Assembly (NCBI GenBank): GCA_905216215.1
Contig: CAJMSZ010000030.1
Location: 1-28,106, forward strand
Direction: 5' to 3'
DNA: 28,106 nucleotides
From: an uncultured bacterium
GTDB lineage: Bacteria > Bacillota > Clostridia > Lachnospirales > Lachnospiraceae
Position numbers and translations under genes: made by a program. Below the pieces are notes generated by a model. That model was not told the DNA's origin, did no database searches, and was given only the letters and a program-made list of their open reading frames with translations. This document shows positions 15,781-24,632 of this stretch, piece by piece (within the stretch, counting starts at the first letter, position 1; each line of letters starts with the position of its first letter).

Positions 15781-16519
15781 TGATACATTATGCGGCCTTT
15801 TTTCAGCACTTTATGATGCCTGGAAAGAAAGAAGGAAAGATGGAAATGCGGGGATTGCTTTTTATGGAATGCTGGAGCAAGAACTGTTTTGCGAGTATGT
15901 GGAGGTAGAAGAAAGCGAACGGAAGATGGTCGTGGTGTCTGAACTGATAAAGAAGAATCTGGGAATGGAGGCTTATGAGAAAATTTATTATGCTGCAAAG
16001 TCGATGAGTCCAAGTAAGGGAACTGCGATTTTTCAGACTATGGTGGCAGCGCGAGGAATATCGCACAGCCAAAAAATCATGGAACATTTGACGAATCCTG
16101 ATGTCCGGGAAGTGTTCGCGTTAAGCAGAAAAGTAGGAAATGAATTGCATTTCTTCAAGGAAATTCTGCGTTTTCAGGAATTAAAAGGTGGAATTTTATA
16201 TGCAAGGGTTGAACCAGAGAATGATATTCTGGAGGGGTTGATTCCCCATTTTGAAAACAGATTTCCTTTAGAAAACTGGATGATTCATGATCCGAACCGG
16301 AAATGTGTTGTTATCCATGAGTCTGGAAAACAGTGTGTGTTGGCAAAGGGAGTAGAAATAGACCAGGAAATACGGAACAATTATTCAAACTCAGAACGGG
16401 AAATCAGGCAGATGTGGAAACAGTTCTTTCATGACGTTTCTATCACGGAACGGGAGAGTTATGAAAGGCAGAGACAGATGGTAGGTCTTAAATATCGGAA
16501 AAATATGGTAGAGTTTTAG
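15755..16519 (+). CDS. DUF4130 / TIGR03915 family DNA metabolism protein
   Basis: This is the partner protein of the upstream radical SAM enzyme; its biochemical role is not established. It is 254 residues, with the family start KRVYLCNDTLCGLFSALYDA and the core YEKIYYAAKSMSPSKGTAIF, then FFKEILRFQELKGGILYARV and a C-terminal MVGLKYRKNMVEF. In some bacteria this domain is fused to a UdgX-type uracil-DNA glycosylase domain; no such domain is present here. The probable start is GTG 15755, eight bases after GGGAGG (15741-15746), inside the end of the radical SAM gene; TTG 15758 is the alternative. An upstream ATG at 15713 in the same frame has no ribosome site and would add 14 unrelated residues. 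Confidence 0.85.
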   Translation: MLKRVYLCNDTLCGLFSALYDAWKERRKDGNAGIAFYGMLEQELFCEYVEVEESERKMVVVSELIKKNLGMEAYEKIYYAAKSMSPSKGTAIFQTMVAARGISHSQKIMEHLTNPDVREVFALSRKVGNELHFFKEILRFQELKGGILYARVEPENDILEGLIPHFENRFPLENWMIHDPNRKCVVIHESGKQCVLAKGVEIDQEIRNNYSNSEREIRQMWKQFFHDVSITERESYERQRQMVGLKYRKNMVEF

Positions 16520-16528
16520 GAAACATGC

Positions 16529-16534
16529 TATACT
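16529..16534 (+). promoter_or_regulatory. Possible internal extended -10 promoter before the helicase gene
   Basis: TGCTATACT at 16526-16534 resembles an extended -10 box in the 50-base gap after the DUF4130 gene. No clear -35 is seen. It could give the helicase extra, separate expression. Confidence 0.35.
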
Positions 16535-16569
16535 TGGCATATGTGAAAATTCGGTATAGGAGAAATACC

Positions 16570-18945
16570 ATGGAGAATGAATTACCAGTTGTGAAAATAT
16601 CTGTGAGGAATCTCGTGGAGTTCATTTTGCGCGAGGGGGATATTGATAACAGGGCAGGAACCGGGATGAATTTGGATGCCATGCAGCTTGGCGGCAAGAT
16701 ACACAGAAAGATTCAACGAAGAATGGGGGCTGATTATCAGGCTGAGGTAAGTCTGAAGTGTCAGATAGAAATGGACGGTTTCTGTTTGAACATCGAAGGA
16801 CGGGCAGATGGAATTTTGAAAGAAGCAGATGGCTTTACAGTGGATGAGATTAAAGGAATTCTTTCGAACATTGAGCACCTAACGGAACCGGTTCCGGTTC
16901 ATCTGGCTCAGGCGAAATGTTATGCATATATTTTTGCCAGTCAGCACGCGTGTGGAAGAATGGGTGTACAGATGACGTACTGTCAGATGGAAACAGAAGA
17001 AATCAAACGTTTTCGTCAGGAGTATGCGTATGAGGAACTGGAAGAATGGTTTTTAAATCTGACAGGACGGTATGAGAGATGGGCGAAGTTTCAATTGGAA
17101 TGGAAGAACATACGTAATGCGTCCGTGAAAAGAATAGAATTTCCATTTGTGTATCGCAAGGGACAGAGGGAACTGGCGGTATCTGTATATAAGACTATTT
17201 TGAGAAAGAAAAAGCTGTTTATTCAGGCTCCGACCGGAGTAGGAAAGACCATTTCGACTATTTTCCCAGCGATCAAAGCAGTGGGAGAAGGCCTGGGAGA
17301 AAAGATTTTTTATCTTACAGCCAAGACGATTACAAGAACAGTGGCGGAACAGGCTTTTGATAAGTTGAGAGAGCATCGATTGCGATATAAAGTCATTACG
17401 CTGACTGCCAAAGAAAAACTATGTTTTTGTGAGAAGATGGATTGCAATCCGGAAAATTGTTCTTATGCGAAGGGACATTATGACAGAGTGAATGATGCTA
17501 TTTATGAACTTTTGATTTCAGAAGATGAGATGAGCCGTGAAAAGATAGAAAAGCAAGCCAGAAAGCATGAAGTATGTCCATTCGAACTGGCATTGGATCT
17601 GTCCTTGTGGGTGGATGCTGTCATTTGCGATTATAATTATGTGTTTGATCCGAATGTTCATTTGAAACGATTCTTTTCGGAGGGAAATGCAGGGGATTAT
17701 TTGTTCTTGATCGATGAGGCACATAATCTGGTGGAACGCGGAAGGTCTATGTACAGTGCAGAGCTTTATAAAGAGGAGTTCCTGGAATTAAAGAAGCTGG
17801 TTAAGAAGGAAGACGGAAAACTCGCAAAGCGACTGGAGGAATGTAACAAGATGTTACTGGCCTTGAAAAAAGAATGTGATCATTATCTGATTCTGGATAA
17901 TATCTCCCACATGTATTTTAAACTGCTGAATACCTGGAATGAGCTGGAACAATATCTGGAAAATTGTAAGCAGCCGGAAGTGCGTGAAGCAGCACTGGAA
18001 TTGTATTTTCGGATACGTCATTTTCTGAATATTTACGATGGCATGGATGAAAATTATGTGGTTTATGCAGAATATCTGGAGAATGGCCGGTTTATGCTGC
18101 GGCTTTTTTGTGTCAATCCAGCTGGAAAATTGCATGCGTATCTCAGTATGGGGAACAGTGCCATCTTTTTTTCAGCAACGCTTCTTCCAATCCAGTATTA
18201 TAAAGAACTGCTGAGTGTGGAGAAAGATGATTATGCTATCTATATCGATTCCCCGTTTGAAACAAAGAACAGACTGTTGATGAGTGGAATGGATGTGAGT
18301 GCGAAGTACACATGCAGGACGGATGCAATGTATCAGCGATATGCAGAATATATTTATCGTGCTGTGAAAGTGAAAAAAGGAAATTATCTCGCTTTTTTTC
18401 CGTCATATAAATTCATGGAACAGGTTTATGACAAAATGATGGAACAATTGGAGCAAAGTGGGGATGAGATTGAATGTATCATGCAGTCTCATTTTATGAA
18501 TGAAGAGGCAAGAGAGATTTTTCTTGAAAATTTCGAGGATGAGAGGATGGAAAGTCTGGTTGGCTTTTGTGTACTCGGTGGGATTTTCTCAGAGGGAATC
18601 GATCTTGCGGAAGAGCGACTGATCGGAGCATTTATTGTGGGTACAGGACTTCCACAGGTTTGTAATGAGCGGGAAATTTTAAAGCAATACTTTGAAAAGA
18701 AGGGACTTAGAGGATTTGATTACGCTTATTTGTATCCGGGAATGAATAAGGTGCTTCAGGCGGCAGGAAGAGTTATCCGAACAGAAGAAGATCAGGGGAT
18801 TATCCTGCTCTTGGATGACCGTTTTCGTGAGAAAAGATGCAGGGAAAGTTTTCCAAAAGAATGGAAGGACTGTGCATACTGTCGTTTGGAAAATGTAGAG
18901 GCGAGCGTGCGAAACTTTTGGGATAAAAGAAAAAGTACGCCATAA
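16570..18945 (+). CDS. PD-(D/E)XK nuclease fused to XPD/DinG-type Fe-S DNA helicase
   Basis: The 791-residue protein is probably a 5'-3' superfamily 2 helicase with its own nuclease. The N-terminus resembles a Cas4/RecB-like domain (GRADGI about 78-83, VDEIKG about 91-96, then HLAQAKCYAYIFA). The helicase has Walker A QAPTGVGKT at about 219-227, Fe-S cysteines in CFCEKMDCNPENC (about 285-297) and EVCPF (about 336), DEAH at about 382-385, a motif with GGIFSEGIDL (about 671) and motif VI QAAGRVIR (about 731). ATG 16570 follows AGGAGA (16558-16563) by six bases and begins MENELPVVKISVRNLVEF; an earlier in-frame ATG at 16525 lacks a ribosome site. It ends the operon with the radical SAM and DUF4130 genes, suggesting damage processing. 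It differs from plain DinG by the N-terminal nuclease. Confidence 0.88.
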   Translation: MENELPVVKISVRNLVEFILREGDIDNRAGTGMNLDAMQLGGKIHRKIQRRMGADYQAEVSLKCQIEMDGFCLNIEGRADGILKEADGFTVDEIKGILSNIEHLTEPVPVHLAQAKCYAYIFASQHACGRMGVQMTYCQMETEEIKRFRQEYAYEELEEWFLNLTGRYERWAKFQLEWKNIRNASVKRIEFPFVYRKGQRELAVSVYKTILRKKKLFIQAPTGVGKTISTIFPAIKAVGEGLGEKIFYLTAKTITRTVAEQAFDKLREHRLRYKVITLTAKEKLCFCEKMDCNPENCSYAKGHYDRVNDAIYELLISEDEMSREKIEKQARKHEVCPFELALDLSLWVDAVICDYNYVFDPNVHLKRFFSEGNAGDYLFLIDEAHNLVERGRSMYSAELYKEEFLELKKLVKKEDGKLAKRLEECNKMLLALKKECDHYLILDNISHMYFKLLNTWNELEQYLENCKQPEVREAALELYFRIRHFLNIYDGMDENYVVYAEYLENGRFMLRLFCVNPAGKLHAYLSMGNSAIFFSATLLPIQYYKELLSVEKDDYAIYIDSPFETKNRLLMSGMDVSAKYTCRTDAMYQRYAEYIYRAVKVKKGNYLAFFPSYKFMEQVYDKMMEQLEQSGDEIECIMQSHFMNEEAREIFLENFEDERMESLVGFCVLGGIFSEGIDLAEERLIGAFIVGTGLPQVCNEREILKQYFEKKGLRGFDYAYLYPGMNKVLQAAGRVIRTEEDQGIILLLDDRFREKRCRESFPKEWKDCAYCRLENVEASVRNFWDKRKSTP

Positions 18946-18957
18946 AGAGGCGTACTT
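18923..18957 (-). terminator. Terminator of the LysR gene, overlapping the helicase stop codon
   Basis: AAGTACGCC (18933-18941) pairs with GGCGTACTT (18949-18957). On the minus strand the stem is followed by TTTCTTTT, a good T-run, while on the plus strand there is none. The helicase TAA (18943-18945) sits in the loop. Confidence 0.8.
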
Positions 18958-18970
18958 CTGGTTATATAGT

Positions 18971-19876
18971 TTACATTTGCCGCAATGGTGGAAGGATACT
19001 GTCGAAATAACTCATGAATTCTCTCGTGACGTGAGAAAGTGGAATCTGTTCATTATAAGATAAAGCAAGATGTCTTGGCGGCATCGCTTCCTCTGTGTTT
19101 ACTACAAATACATCCTCAGCATGTTCTGCGATACAAAAATCAGGAACGAAAGCAATCCCGAGCCCAATCTTTGCGAGATCTATCAGAAGATCATTACTGT
19201 TTAGTTCAATTTCAGGAACCAGATCAAGTTGATGTTGCTGAAAGAGGGAGTGAAGAAATTCGCTGGTCGTACTCTTTTTGTCTAACATCATAATTGGATA
19301 TTTCAATAATTCCTGAAAGGTAACAGGATGTTCTTTTAAACTGGCGAATGACTGATTAGCAATAAAAACATCATGAAAGCTTTTGATCAGTTTGGTGGAT
19401 GCCATATTTCCTAAATAGGAATTTGGATAATTTGTGACGATCAGATCCACTTGTCCGCTTTCCAATAAGTCGACACATTTGATGGAAGTTGCGTTTGTAA
19501 CTTTAATATGTGCGTTGGGGAATTCTTTGTGAAAACGCTCCAAATATGGAATCAGAAAATAGCGGCAAATAGTATCGCTGGCTCCAATACGGATCTGTCC
19601 ACCGGTTGAGGCGGTGGATTCGATGATCTGGGCTTCTCCGCGTTTGATCAGGTTAATGGCGGGTTCGATATGTCGAAGCAGAATTTCACCTTCCGGGGTC
19701 AACTGCACCTTTTTTGTGCTTCGTATAAAAAGAGTCTGATTCATTTTCTTTTCCAGTGTTTTGATCGACTGGCTGACTGCTGACTGCGAAATGTAGAGTC
19801 GCTTGGATGCCTCAGAAAAGCTTAATGTATCGGCTACATAATAGAATACTTTATATAATTCATAATTGATATCCAT
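18971..19876 (-). CDS. LysR-family transcriptional regulator
   Basis: This is a regulator with a DNA-binding N-terminus and an effector-binding periplasmic-binding-protein-like C-terminus. The helix-turn-helix is at about 18-37 (FSEASKRLYISQSAVSQSIK), followed by TLEKKMNQTLFIRSTKKVQL, a standard LTTR linker start. The effector domain runs from about 90 (GGQIRIGASDTICRYFLIPY) to the end. It is 301 residues with normal length. On the minus strand AGGAGG (19889-19884) is 7 bases before ATG 19876; ATG 19879 is directly before it with only 4-base spacing. It diverges from the DUF1461 membrane gene, the usual LTTR layout in which the divergent gene is a candidate target, but the effector cannot be named from sequence. 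Confidence 0.92.
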   Translation of the reverse strand: MDINYELYKVFYYVADTLSFSEASKRLYISQSAVSQSIKTLEKKMNQTLFIRSTKKVQLTPEGEILLRHIEPAINLIKRGEAQIIESTASTGGQIRIGASDTICRYFLIPYLERFHKEFPNAHIKVTNATSIKCVDLLESGQVDLIVTNYPNSYLGNMASTKLIKSFHDVFIANQSFASLKEHPVTFQELLKYPIMMLDKKSTTSEFLHSLFQQHQLDLVPEIELNSNDLLIDLAKIGLGIAFVPDFCIAEHAEDVFVVNTEEAMPPRHLALSYNEQIPLSHVTREFMSYFDSILPPLRQM

Positions 19877-19905
19877 CATTAGTCCTCCTAATAAAAATCA
19901 TTAGT

Positions 19906-19934
19906 ATTATAAGTGAAAGTGGAGAAAAAAACAA
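19906..19934 (-). promoter_or_regulatory. Promoter of the LysR gene
   Basis: On the minus strand TTGTTT (19934-19929), 17 bases, then a perfect TATAAT (19911-19906). Between the -10 and the ribosome site lies an inverted repeat CTAAT-N7-ATTAG (19888-19904), a possible autoregulatory site. Confidence 0.55.
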
Positions 19935-19976
19935 GAGTCTTTGACGAAAGTATTTCGAATGGAAAGGAAAATAAAA

Positions 19977-20690
19977 ATGCACACAGAAAAGAAGAAAACA
20001 AAGGGGTATATGGCATTAGGAGTAATCGCTTCGGTTATGATGATTTTTATCTGTCTTATTACTGGATTTGAGGCTGCTGCTTACGGAGATTATGGTTTCT
20101 ATGAAAAAGAATACGAAAAATATCAGGTGACAGAGTATCTGGATATGGAAATGGATGATGTGATGCAGGTGACAAAATATATGATGTCTTACCTGAAGGG
20201 GAAGGAAGATGTCCTAAGTATAGAAACGACAGTAGAAGGAAAAACACAGGATTTCTTTAACGAACAGGACCGGTTTCATATGGGGGAGGTACAGAATCTT
20301 TTCCTGAAAGGAATCCTTTTGAGGCGAATCGCAGTAGTGGTTTTATTGATAGTGGTTCTGATCTTGAGGATGAAAGAGCATGGGTGGATGAATATATTGG
20401 CAAAATCCTATGAGTATACCTTAGGGGCAACAGCAGTTTTGTTTGCGATACTTGGAGTCGCTATTGGTATGAATTTTTCAGAGTGTTTTACGATTTTTCA
20501 TGAAATCTTTTTTGACAATGACTTATGGCTTTTTGATGCGCGCACGGATTATATGATCCGAATGCTTCCGGAAGGATTTTTCTTTGATATGGTAGTCCGG
20601 ATTGGGATATTTTTTGGAATTCTGGTGATTCTTCTGCTTGTAATTGCCGAAATCATAAAAAGAGGAAAAATTAATAAGAAAAACTTATAA
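19977..20690 (+). CDS. TIGR01906/DUF1461 family integral membrane protein
   Basis: The family function is unknown. The 237-residue protein has four predicted membrane spans: about 10-33 (GYMALGVIASVMMIFICLIT), about 118-136 (IAVVVLLIVVLIL), about 150-170 (YTLGATAVLFAILGVAIGMN) and about 207-230 (MVVRIGIFFGILVILLLVIA). An extracellular-side loop after the first span contains FFNEQDRFHMGEVQNLF, matching the family's conserved H-M-x-x-V-x-x-L-F element. The preferred start is ATG 19977, eight bases after AAAGGA (19963-19968); TTG 19941 and ATG 19959 lie upstream of that site. A small inverted repeat CGAAA-GTA-TTTCG (19945-19957) precedes it. It is divergent from LysR. No clear terminator is seen before purL. 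Confidence 0.82.
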   Translation: MHTEKKKTKGYMALGVIASVMMIFICLITGFEAAAYGDYGFYEKEYEKYQVTEYLDMEMDDVMQVTKYMMSYLKGKEDVLSIETTVEGKTQDFFNEQDRFHMGEVQNLFLKGILLRRIAVVVLLIVVLILRMKEHGWMNILAKSYEYTLGATAVLFAILGVAIGMNFSECFTIFHEIFFDNDLWLFDARTDYMIRMLPEGFFFDMVVRIGIFFGILVILLLVIAEIIKRGKINKKNL

Positions 20691-20709
20691 AAATATAATA
20701 ATATATTGA

Positions 20710-20739
20710 TTGTACTAATAATAAGAAGTGTGATAAAAT
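20710..20739 (+). promoter_or_regulatory. Candidate promoter of purL
   Basis: TTGTAC (20710-20715), 18 bases, then TAAAAT (20734-20739). A perfect 12-bp palindrome ATAACATGTTAT (20743-20754) lies just downstream over the expected start point. No guanine riboswitch core is seen. Confidence 0.5.
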
Positions 20740-20808
20740 AAGATAACATGTTATATTTACTTATTTATACTTTTTGATTTTGTAATAAGACTCAGGATGG
20801 AGGAAACT

Positions 20809-23800
20809 ATGAGCAGCGTAAGACGTGTATATGTAGAGAAAAAACCAGAGTTCGCAGTACAGGCGAAGGAACTTTTGAATGAAGTGAAGAGCTATCTGGG
20901 AGTAAAGAGTGCAACCAATATCAGAGTGTTGAACCGTTATGACATTGAAAATCTTTCAGATGAAACATTTGAGAGAGCATGCAATGGAGTTTTCTCAGAA
21001 CCGCCGGTAGATGTATTATACCATGAGACATTTTCTTATGGAGAGAATGATAAAGTATTTTCCGTAGAGTTTCTCCCTGGACAGTTTGACCAGAGAGCGG
21101 ATTCTGCTGTTCAGTGTGTACAGTTTATCAAGGAAGATGAACTTCCGGTAATTAAGACTGCGACAACTTATGTAATTGAAGGCGGAGTGTCAGAGGAAGA
21201 ACTGGAAGCAATCAAGGCACATTGCATTAACCCGGTAGATTCCAGAGAGACAAGCATGGATAAACCGGAGACATTAGTTACCAAGTTCGAAGAACCGGCT
21301 GATGTGAAAATCTTCCATGGATTTAAAGATATGACAGAGGAAGAACTGAAGGAACTTTATGGTTCTCTTGGTCTTGCTATGACATTCAAGGATTTTCAGC
21401 ATATTCAGAATTACTTTAAGGGAGAAGAGAACAGAGACCCTTCTATGACGGAAATCCGTGTGTTGGATACTTATTGGTCTGATCACTGTCGTCATACTAC
21501 GTTTTCAACAGAACTTACAGATGTTACATTTGATGAAGGAGATTACCGTACTCCGATTGAGAATACATACAAAGAATATTTAGAGACACACAGCGAAATC
21601 TTCAAAGGACGTGAAGATAAGTTTGTCTGCCTGATGGATCTTGCGCTGATGGCAATGCGGAAACTGAAAAAAGAAGGGAAGCTTGCTGACCAGGAAGAGT
21701 CTGATGAAATCAATGCGTGCAGTATTGTTGTTCCTGTGGAAGTAGACGGTGTGGAAGAAGAATGGCTTGTGAACTTTAAGAATGAAACACATAACCATCC
21801 GACAGAAATCGAGCCATTTGGTGGAGCAGCTACCTGTCTTGGCGGAGCAATCCGTGACCCATTGTCAGGACGTACTTATGTATATCAGGCAATGCGTGTG
21901 ACCGGAGCAGCAGACCCGACAGTGTCTGTTAAAGAAACAATGAAAGGAAAACTTTCCCAGAAAAAACTGGTTCGCAGTGCAGCACATGGATATAGTTCTT
22001 ATGGTAATCAGATTGGACTTGCAACAGGTATGGTAAAGGAAATTTATCATCCGGATTATGTGGCAAAGAGAATGGAAATCGGAGCTGTAATGGGAGCAGC
22101 TCCAAGAAGAGCGGTAATTCGTGAAACTTCTGATCCTGGAGATATCATTATCCTGCTTGGTGGACGAACCGGACGTGACGGATGCGGTGGAGCAACTGGT
22201 TCTTCTAAAGTACACACAGAAGAATCCATTGAAACCTGTGGAGCAGAAGTTCAGAAAGGAAATCCGCCTACAGAACGTAAGATTCAGCGTCTCTTCCGCA
22301 GAGAAGAAGTAAGTAAACTGATTAAAAAATGCAATGACTTTGGTGCGGGCGGAGTGTCTGTGGCAATTGGAGAACTCGCAGATGGATTGAAGGTAGATTT
22401 GGACAAAGTGCCAAAGAAATACGAAGGTCTTGATGGAACAGAGCTTGCAATCTCTGAATCACAGGAGAGAATGGCAGTTGTTGTTGCACCGAAAGATGTG
22501 GAACAGTTCCTGGCTTACGCAAAAGAAGAAAACTTAGAAGCGGTGAAAGTGGCAGAAGTAACAGAAAGCCCGAGACTGGTACTTTCATGGAGAGGAAAAG
22601 AGATTGTAAATATTTCCCGTGCATTCCTGGATACCAATGGAGCACATCAGGAGACCAAGGTAAAAGTAGAGATTCCTGCAAAAGCTGATACGATTCTGAA
22701 AGAAGAAGTGGAAGTAGCAGACGTGAAAGAGAAGTGGTTACAAACATTGGCTGACTTAAACGTATGCTCCCAGAAAGGTCTGGTAGAGATGTTTGATGGT
22801 TCTATCGGAGCCGGTTCTGTATTTATGCCACATGGTGGTAAGTATCAGATGACAGAGACACAGACTATGGTTGCTAAGCTTCCTGTGCTGAAAGGAAAAT
22901 GCGATACAGTTACAATGATGAGTTATGGTTTTGACCCATACTTATCCAGTTGGAGTCCATATCACGGAGCAGTATATGCAGTGACAGAGTCTGTCGCAAA
23001 GATTGTGGCAGCAGGTGGAGATTACAGTAAGATTCGTTTCACTTTCCAGGAATATTTCCGCCGTATGACAGAAGACCCGTCAAGATGGAGCCAGCCATTT
23101 GCAGCACTCCTTGGTGCATACAGCGCACAGATTGGATTTGGACTTCCTTCCATCGGTGGAAAAGATAGTATGTCAGGAACGTTTGAACATATTGATGTTC
23201 CACCAACACTGGTTTCTTTTGCAGTAGATATTGCAAAACAGGGCGATATTATCACACCGGAACTGAAGAAAGCCGGAAACAAATTAGTATGGATTAAGAT
23301 TGCAAAAGATGCATATGATTTACCTGTATATGAAAAGGTTATGGAACAGTATGCAAAAGTAATGGAAGATATCCAGAAGGGCAACATTGTTTCTGCTTAT
23401 GCGCTGGATCGTCATGGCGTTGTTTCAGCGGTCAGCAAGATGGCATTTGGTAATGGATTGGGCGTTAAACTGAATTCAGAAGTAGCAGCAGGAAAATTAT
23501 TTGCTCCTGCGTTTGGAGAACTTGTAGCTGAAGTTCCAACTGATAAAGTTGCAGAGCTTGCAACAGAGGCACTTGTGATCGGCGAAGTGACAGAAGCACC
23601 GGAATTCACATACGGAGATGTAGTCATTACTCTGGAAGAAGCAGAGAAATCATGGACATCTACTTTGGAAGAAGTATTCCGTACTGTCTCAGATGAGCAT
23701 TCTGAAAAAGAAGTTGCATCACCATTATATGATACAAAGGATATTTACATCTGTAATCACAAGATTGCACAGCCACATGTATTTGTACCCGTATTTCCAG

Positions 23801-24567
23801 GAACAAACTGTGAATATGACAGTGCAAAAGCCTTTGAAAGAGCAGGGGCTACGGTTACAACACGTGTATTTAAGAACATGGATGCAGAAGATATCCGCAG
23901 CTCAGTGGCTGAATTTGAAAAGGAAATTGAAAAATCACAGATTATCATGTTCCCAGGCGGATTTTCTGCAGGTGATGAACCGGATGGTTCTGCTAAATTC
24001 TTTGCAACTGCATTCCAGAATGCAAAGCTGAAAGAAGCAGTAGAAAAGCTTTTAAATGAGAGAGATGGACTGGTTCTTGGTGTCTGCAATGGTTTCCAGA
24101 CACTGGTAAAACTTGGACTTGTGCCAAACGGAGCAATTGTTGGTCAGACTGCGGATTCGCCTACGCTTACATATAACACAATAGGACGTCATATTTCCAA
24201 GATGGTCTATACAAAAGTGGTAAGTAACAAATCACCATGGCTTCAGGGAGCTGAGCTTGGAGGTGTATATACCAATCCTGCATCACATGGAGAAGGACGT
24301 TTTGTTGCAAGTGAAGAATGGCTGGATAAGCTCTTTGCAAATGGCCAGGTGGCAACACAGTATTGCGATCTGGAAGGAAATGTTTCTATGGATGAGAACT
24401 GGAATGTCAATGGCTCTTATTGTGCAATTGAGGGTATCACCAGTCCGGACGGAAGAGTGCTTGGTAAGATGGCACACTCCGAACGTCGCGGTGATGGTGT
24501 TGCAATCAATATTTACGGAGAACAGGACCTCAAGATTTTTGAGTCTGGTGTCAAATATTTCAAATAA
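20809..24567 (+). CDS. purL: Phosphoribosylformylglycinamidine synthase, single-chain
   Basis: It converts FGAR, ATP and glutamine to FGAM in step 4 of purine synthesis. The 1252-residue protein carries in order a PurS-like N-terminus, the synthetase half (YWSDHCRHTTFSTEL; NETHNHPTEIEPFGGAATCL), a second PurM-like half (SIGGKDSMSGTFE) and a C-terminal class I glutaminase. In the glutaminase the nucleophile Cys lies in LGVCNGFQTL and the His-x-Glu in ASHGEGRF; MFPGGFSAGDEPDGS is the oxyanion region. This is the long, clostridial-type fused form rather than the PurSQL trio of Bacillus. ATG 20809 is five bases after GGAGG (20799-20803); ATG 20797 lies before that site. It is outside any pur operon here. 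Confidence 0.97.
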   Translation: MSSVRRVYVEKKPEFAVQAKELLNEVKSYLGVKSATNIRVLNRYDIENLSDETFERACNGVFSEPPVDVLYHETFSYGENDKVFSVEFLPGQFDQRADSAVQCVQFIKEDELPVIKTATTYVIEGGVSEEELEAIKAHCINPVDSRETSMDKPETLVTKFEEPADVKIFHGFKDMTEEELKELYGSLGLAMTFKDFQHIQNYFKGEENRDPSMTEIRVLDTYWSDHCRHTTFSTELTDVTFDEGDYRTPIENTYKEYLETHSEIFKGREDKFVCLMDLALMAMRKLKKEGKLADQEESDEINACSIVVPVEVDGVEEEWLVNFKNETHNHPTEIEPFGGAATCLGGAIRDPLSGRTYVYQAMRVTGAADPTVSVKETMKGKLSQKKLVRSAAHGYSSYGNQIGLATGMVKEIYHPDYVAKRMEIGAVMGAAPRRAVIRETSDPGDIIILLGGRTGRDGCGGATGSSKVHTEESIETCGAEVQKGNPPTERKIQRLFRREEVSKLIKKCNDFGAGGVSVAIGELADGLKVDLDKVPKKYEGLDGTELAISESQERMAVVVAPKDVEQFLAYAKEENLEAVKVAEVTESPRLVLSWRGKEIVNISRAFLDTNGAHQETKVKVEIPAKADTILKEEVEVADVKEKWLQTLADLNVCSQKGLVEMFDGSIGAGSVFMPHGGKYQMTETQTMVAKLPVLKGKCDTVTMMSYGFDPYLSSWSPYHGAVYAVTESVAKIVAAGGDYSKIRFTFQEYFRRMTEDPSRWSQPFAALLGAYSAQIGFGLPSIGGKDSMSGTFEHIDVPPTLVSFAVDIAKQGDIITPELKKAGNKLVWIKIAKDAYDLPVYEKVMEQYAKVMEDIQKGNIVSAYALDRHGVVSAVSKMAFGNGLGVKLNSEVAAGKLFAPAFGELVAEVPTDKVAELATEALVIGEVTEAPEFTYGDVVITLEEAEKSWTSTLEEVFRTVSDEHSEKEVASPLYDTKDIYICNHKIAQPHVFVPVFPGTNCEYDSAKAFERAGATVTTRVFKNMDAEDIRSSVAEFEKEIEKSQIIMFPGGFSAGDEPDGSAKFFATAFQNAKLKEAVEKLLNERDGLVLGVCNGFQTLVKLGLVPNGAIVGQTADSPTLTYNTIGRHISKMVYTKVVSNKSPWLQGAELGGVYTNPASHGEGRFVASEEWLDKLFANGQVATQYCDLEGNVSMDENWNVNGSYCAIEGITSPDGRVLGKMAHSERRGDGVAINIYGEQDLKIFESGVKYFK

Positions 24568-24599
24568 TCGAGTGAAACAATAAGTTTTCATGTGAAAAA

Positions 24600-24625
24600 T
24601 GCAAGAATTGAAAATAAAACTTGCA
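24600..24625 (+). promoter_or_regulatory. Inverted repeat just upstream of the gdhA promoter
   Basis: TGCAAG (24600-24605), 14 bases, then CTTGCA (24620-24625). Its centre is about 55 bases before the predicted gdhA start, a typical activator position. No T-run follows on the plus strand, so it does not look like a purL terminator. Confidence 0.4.
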
Positions 24626-24632
24626 AAAAATA

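Noticed and set aside
20691..20808. Guanine riboswitch before purL
   Set aside because: The conserved purine-aptamer core and P1 helix are not present in this AT-rich leader.
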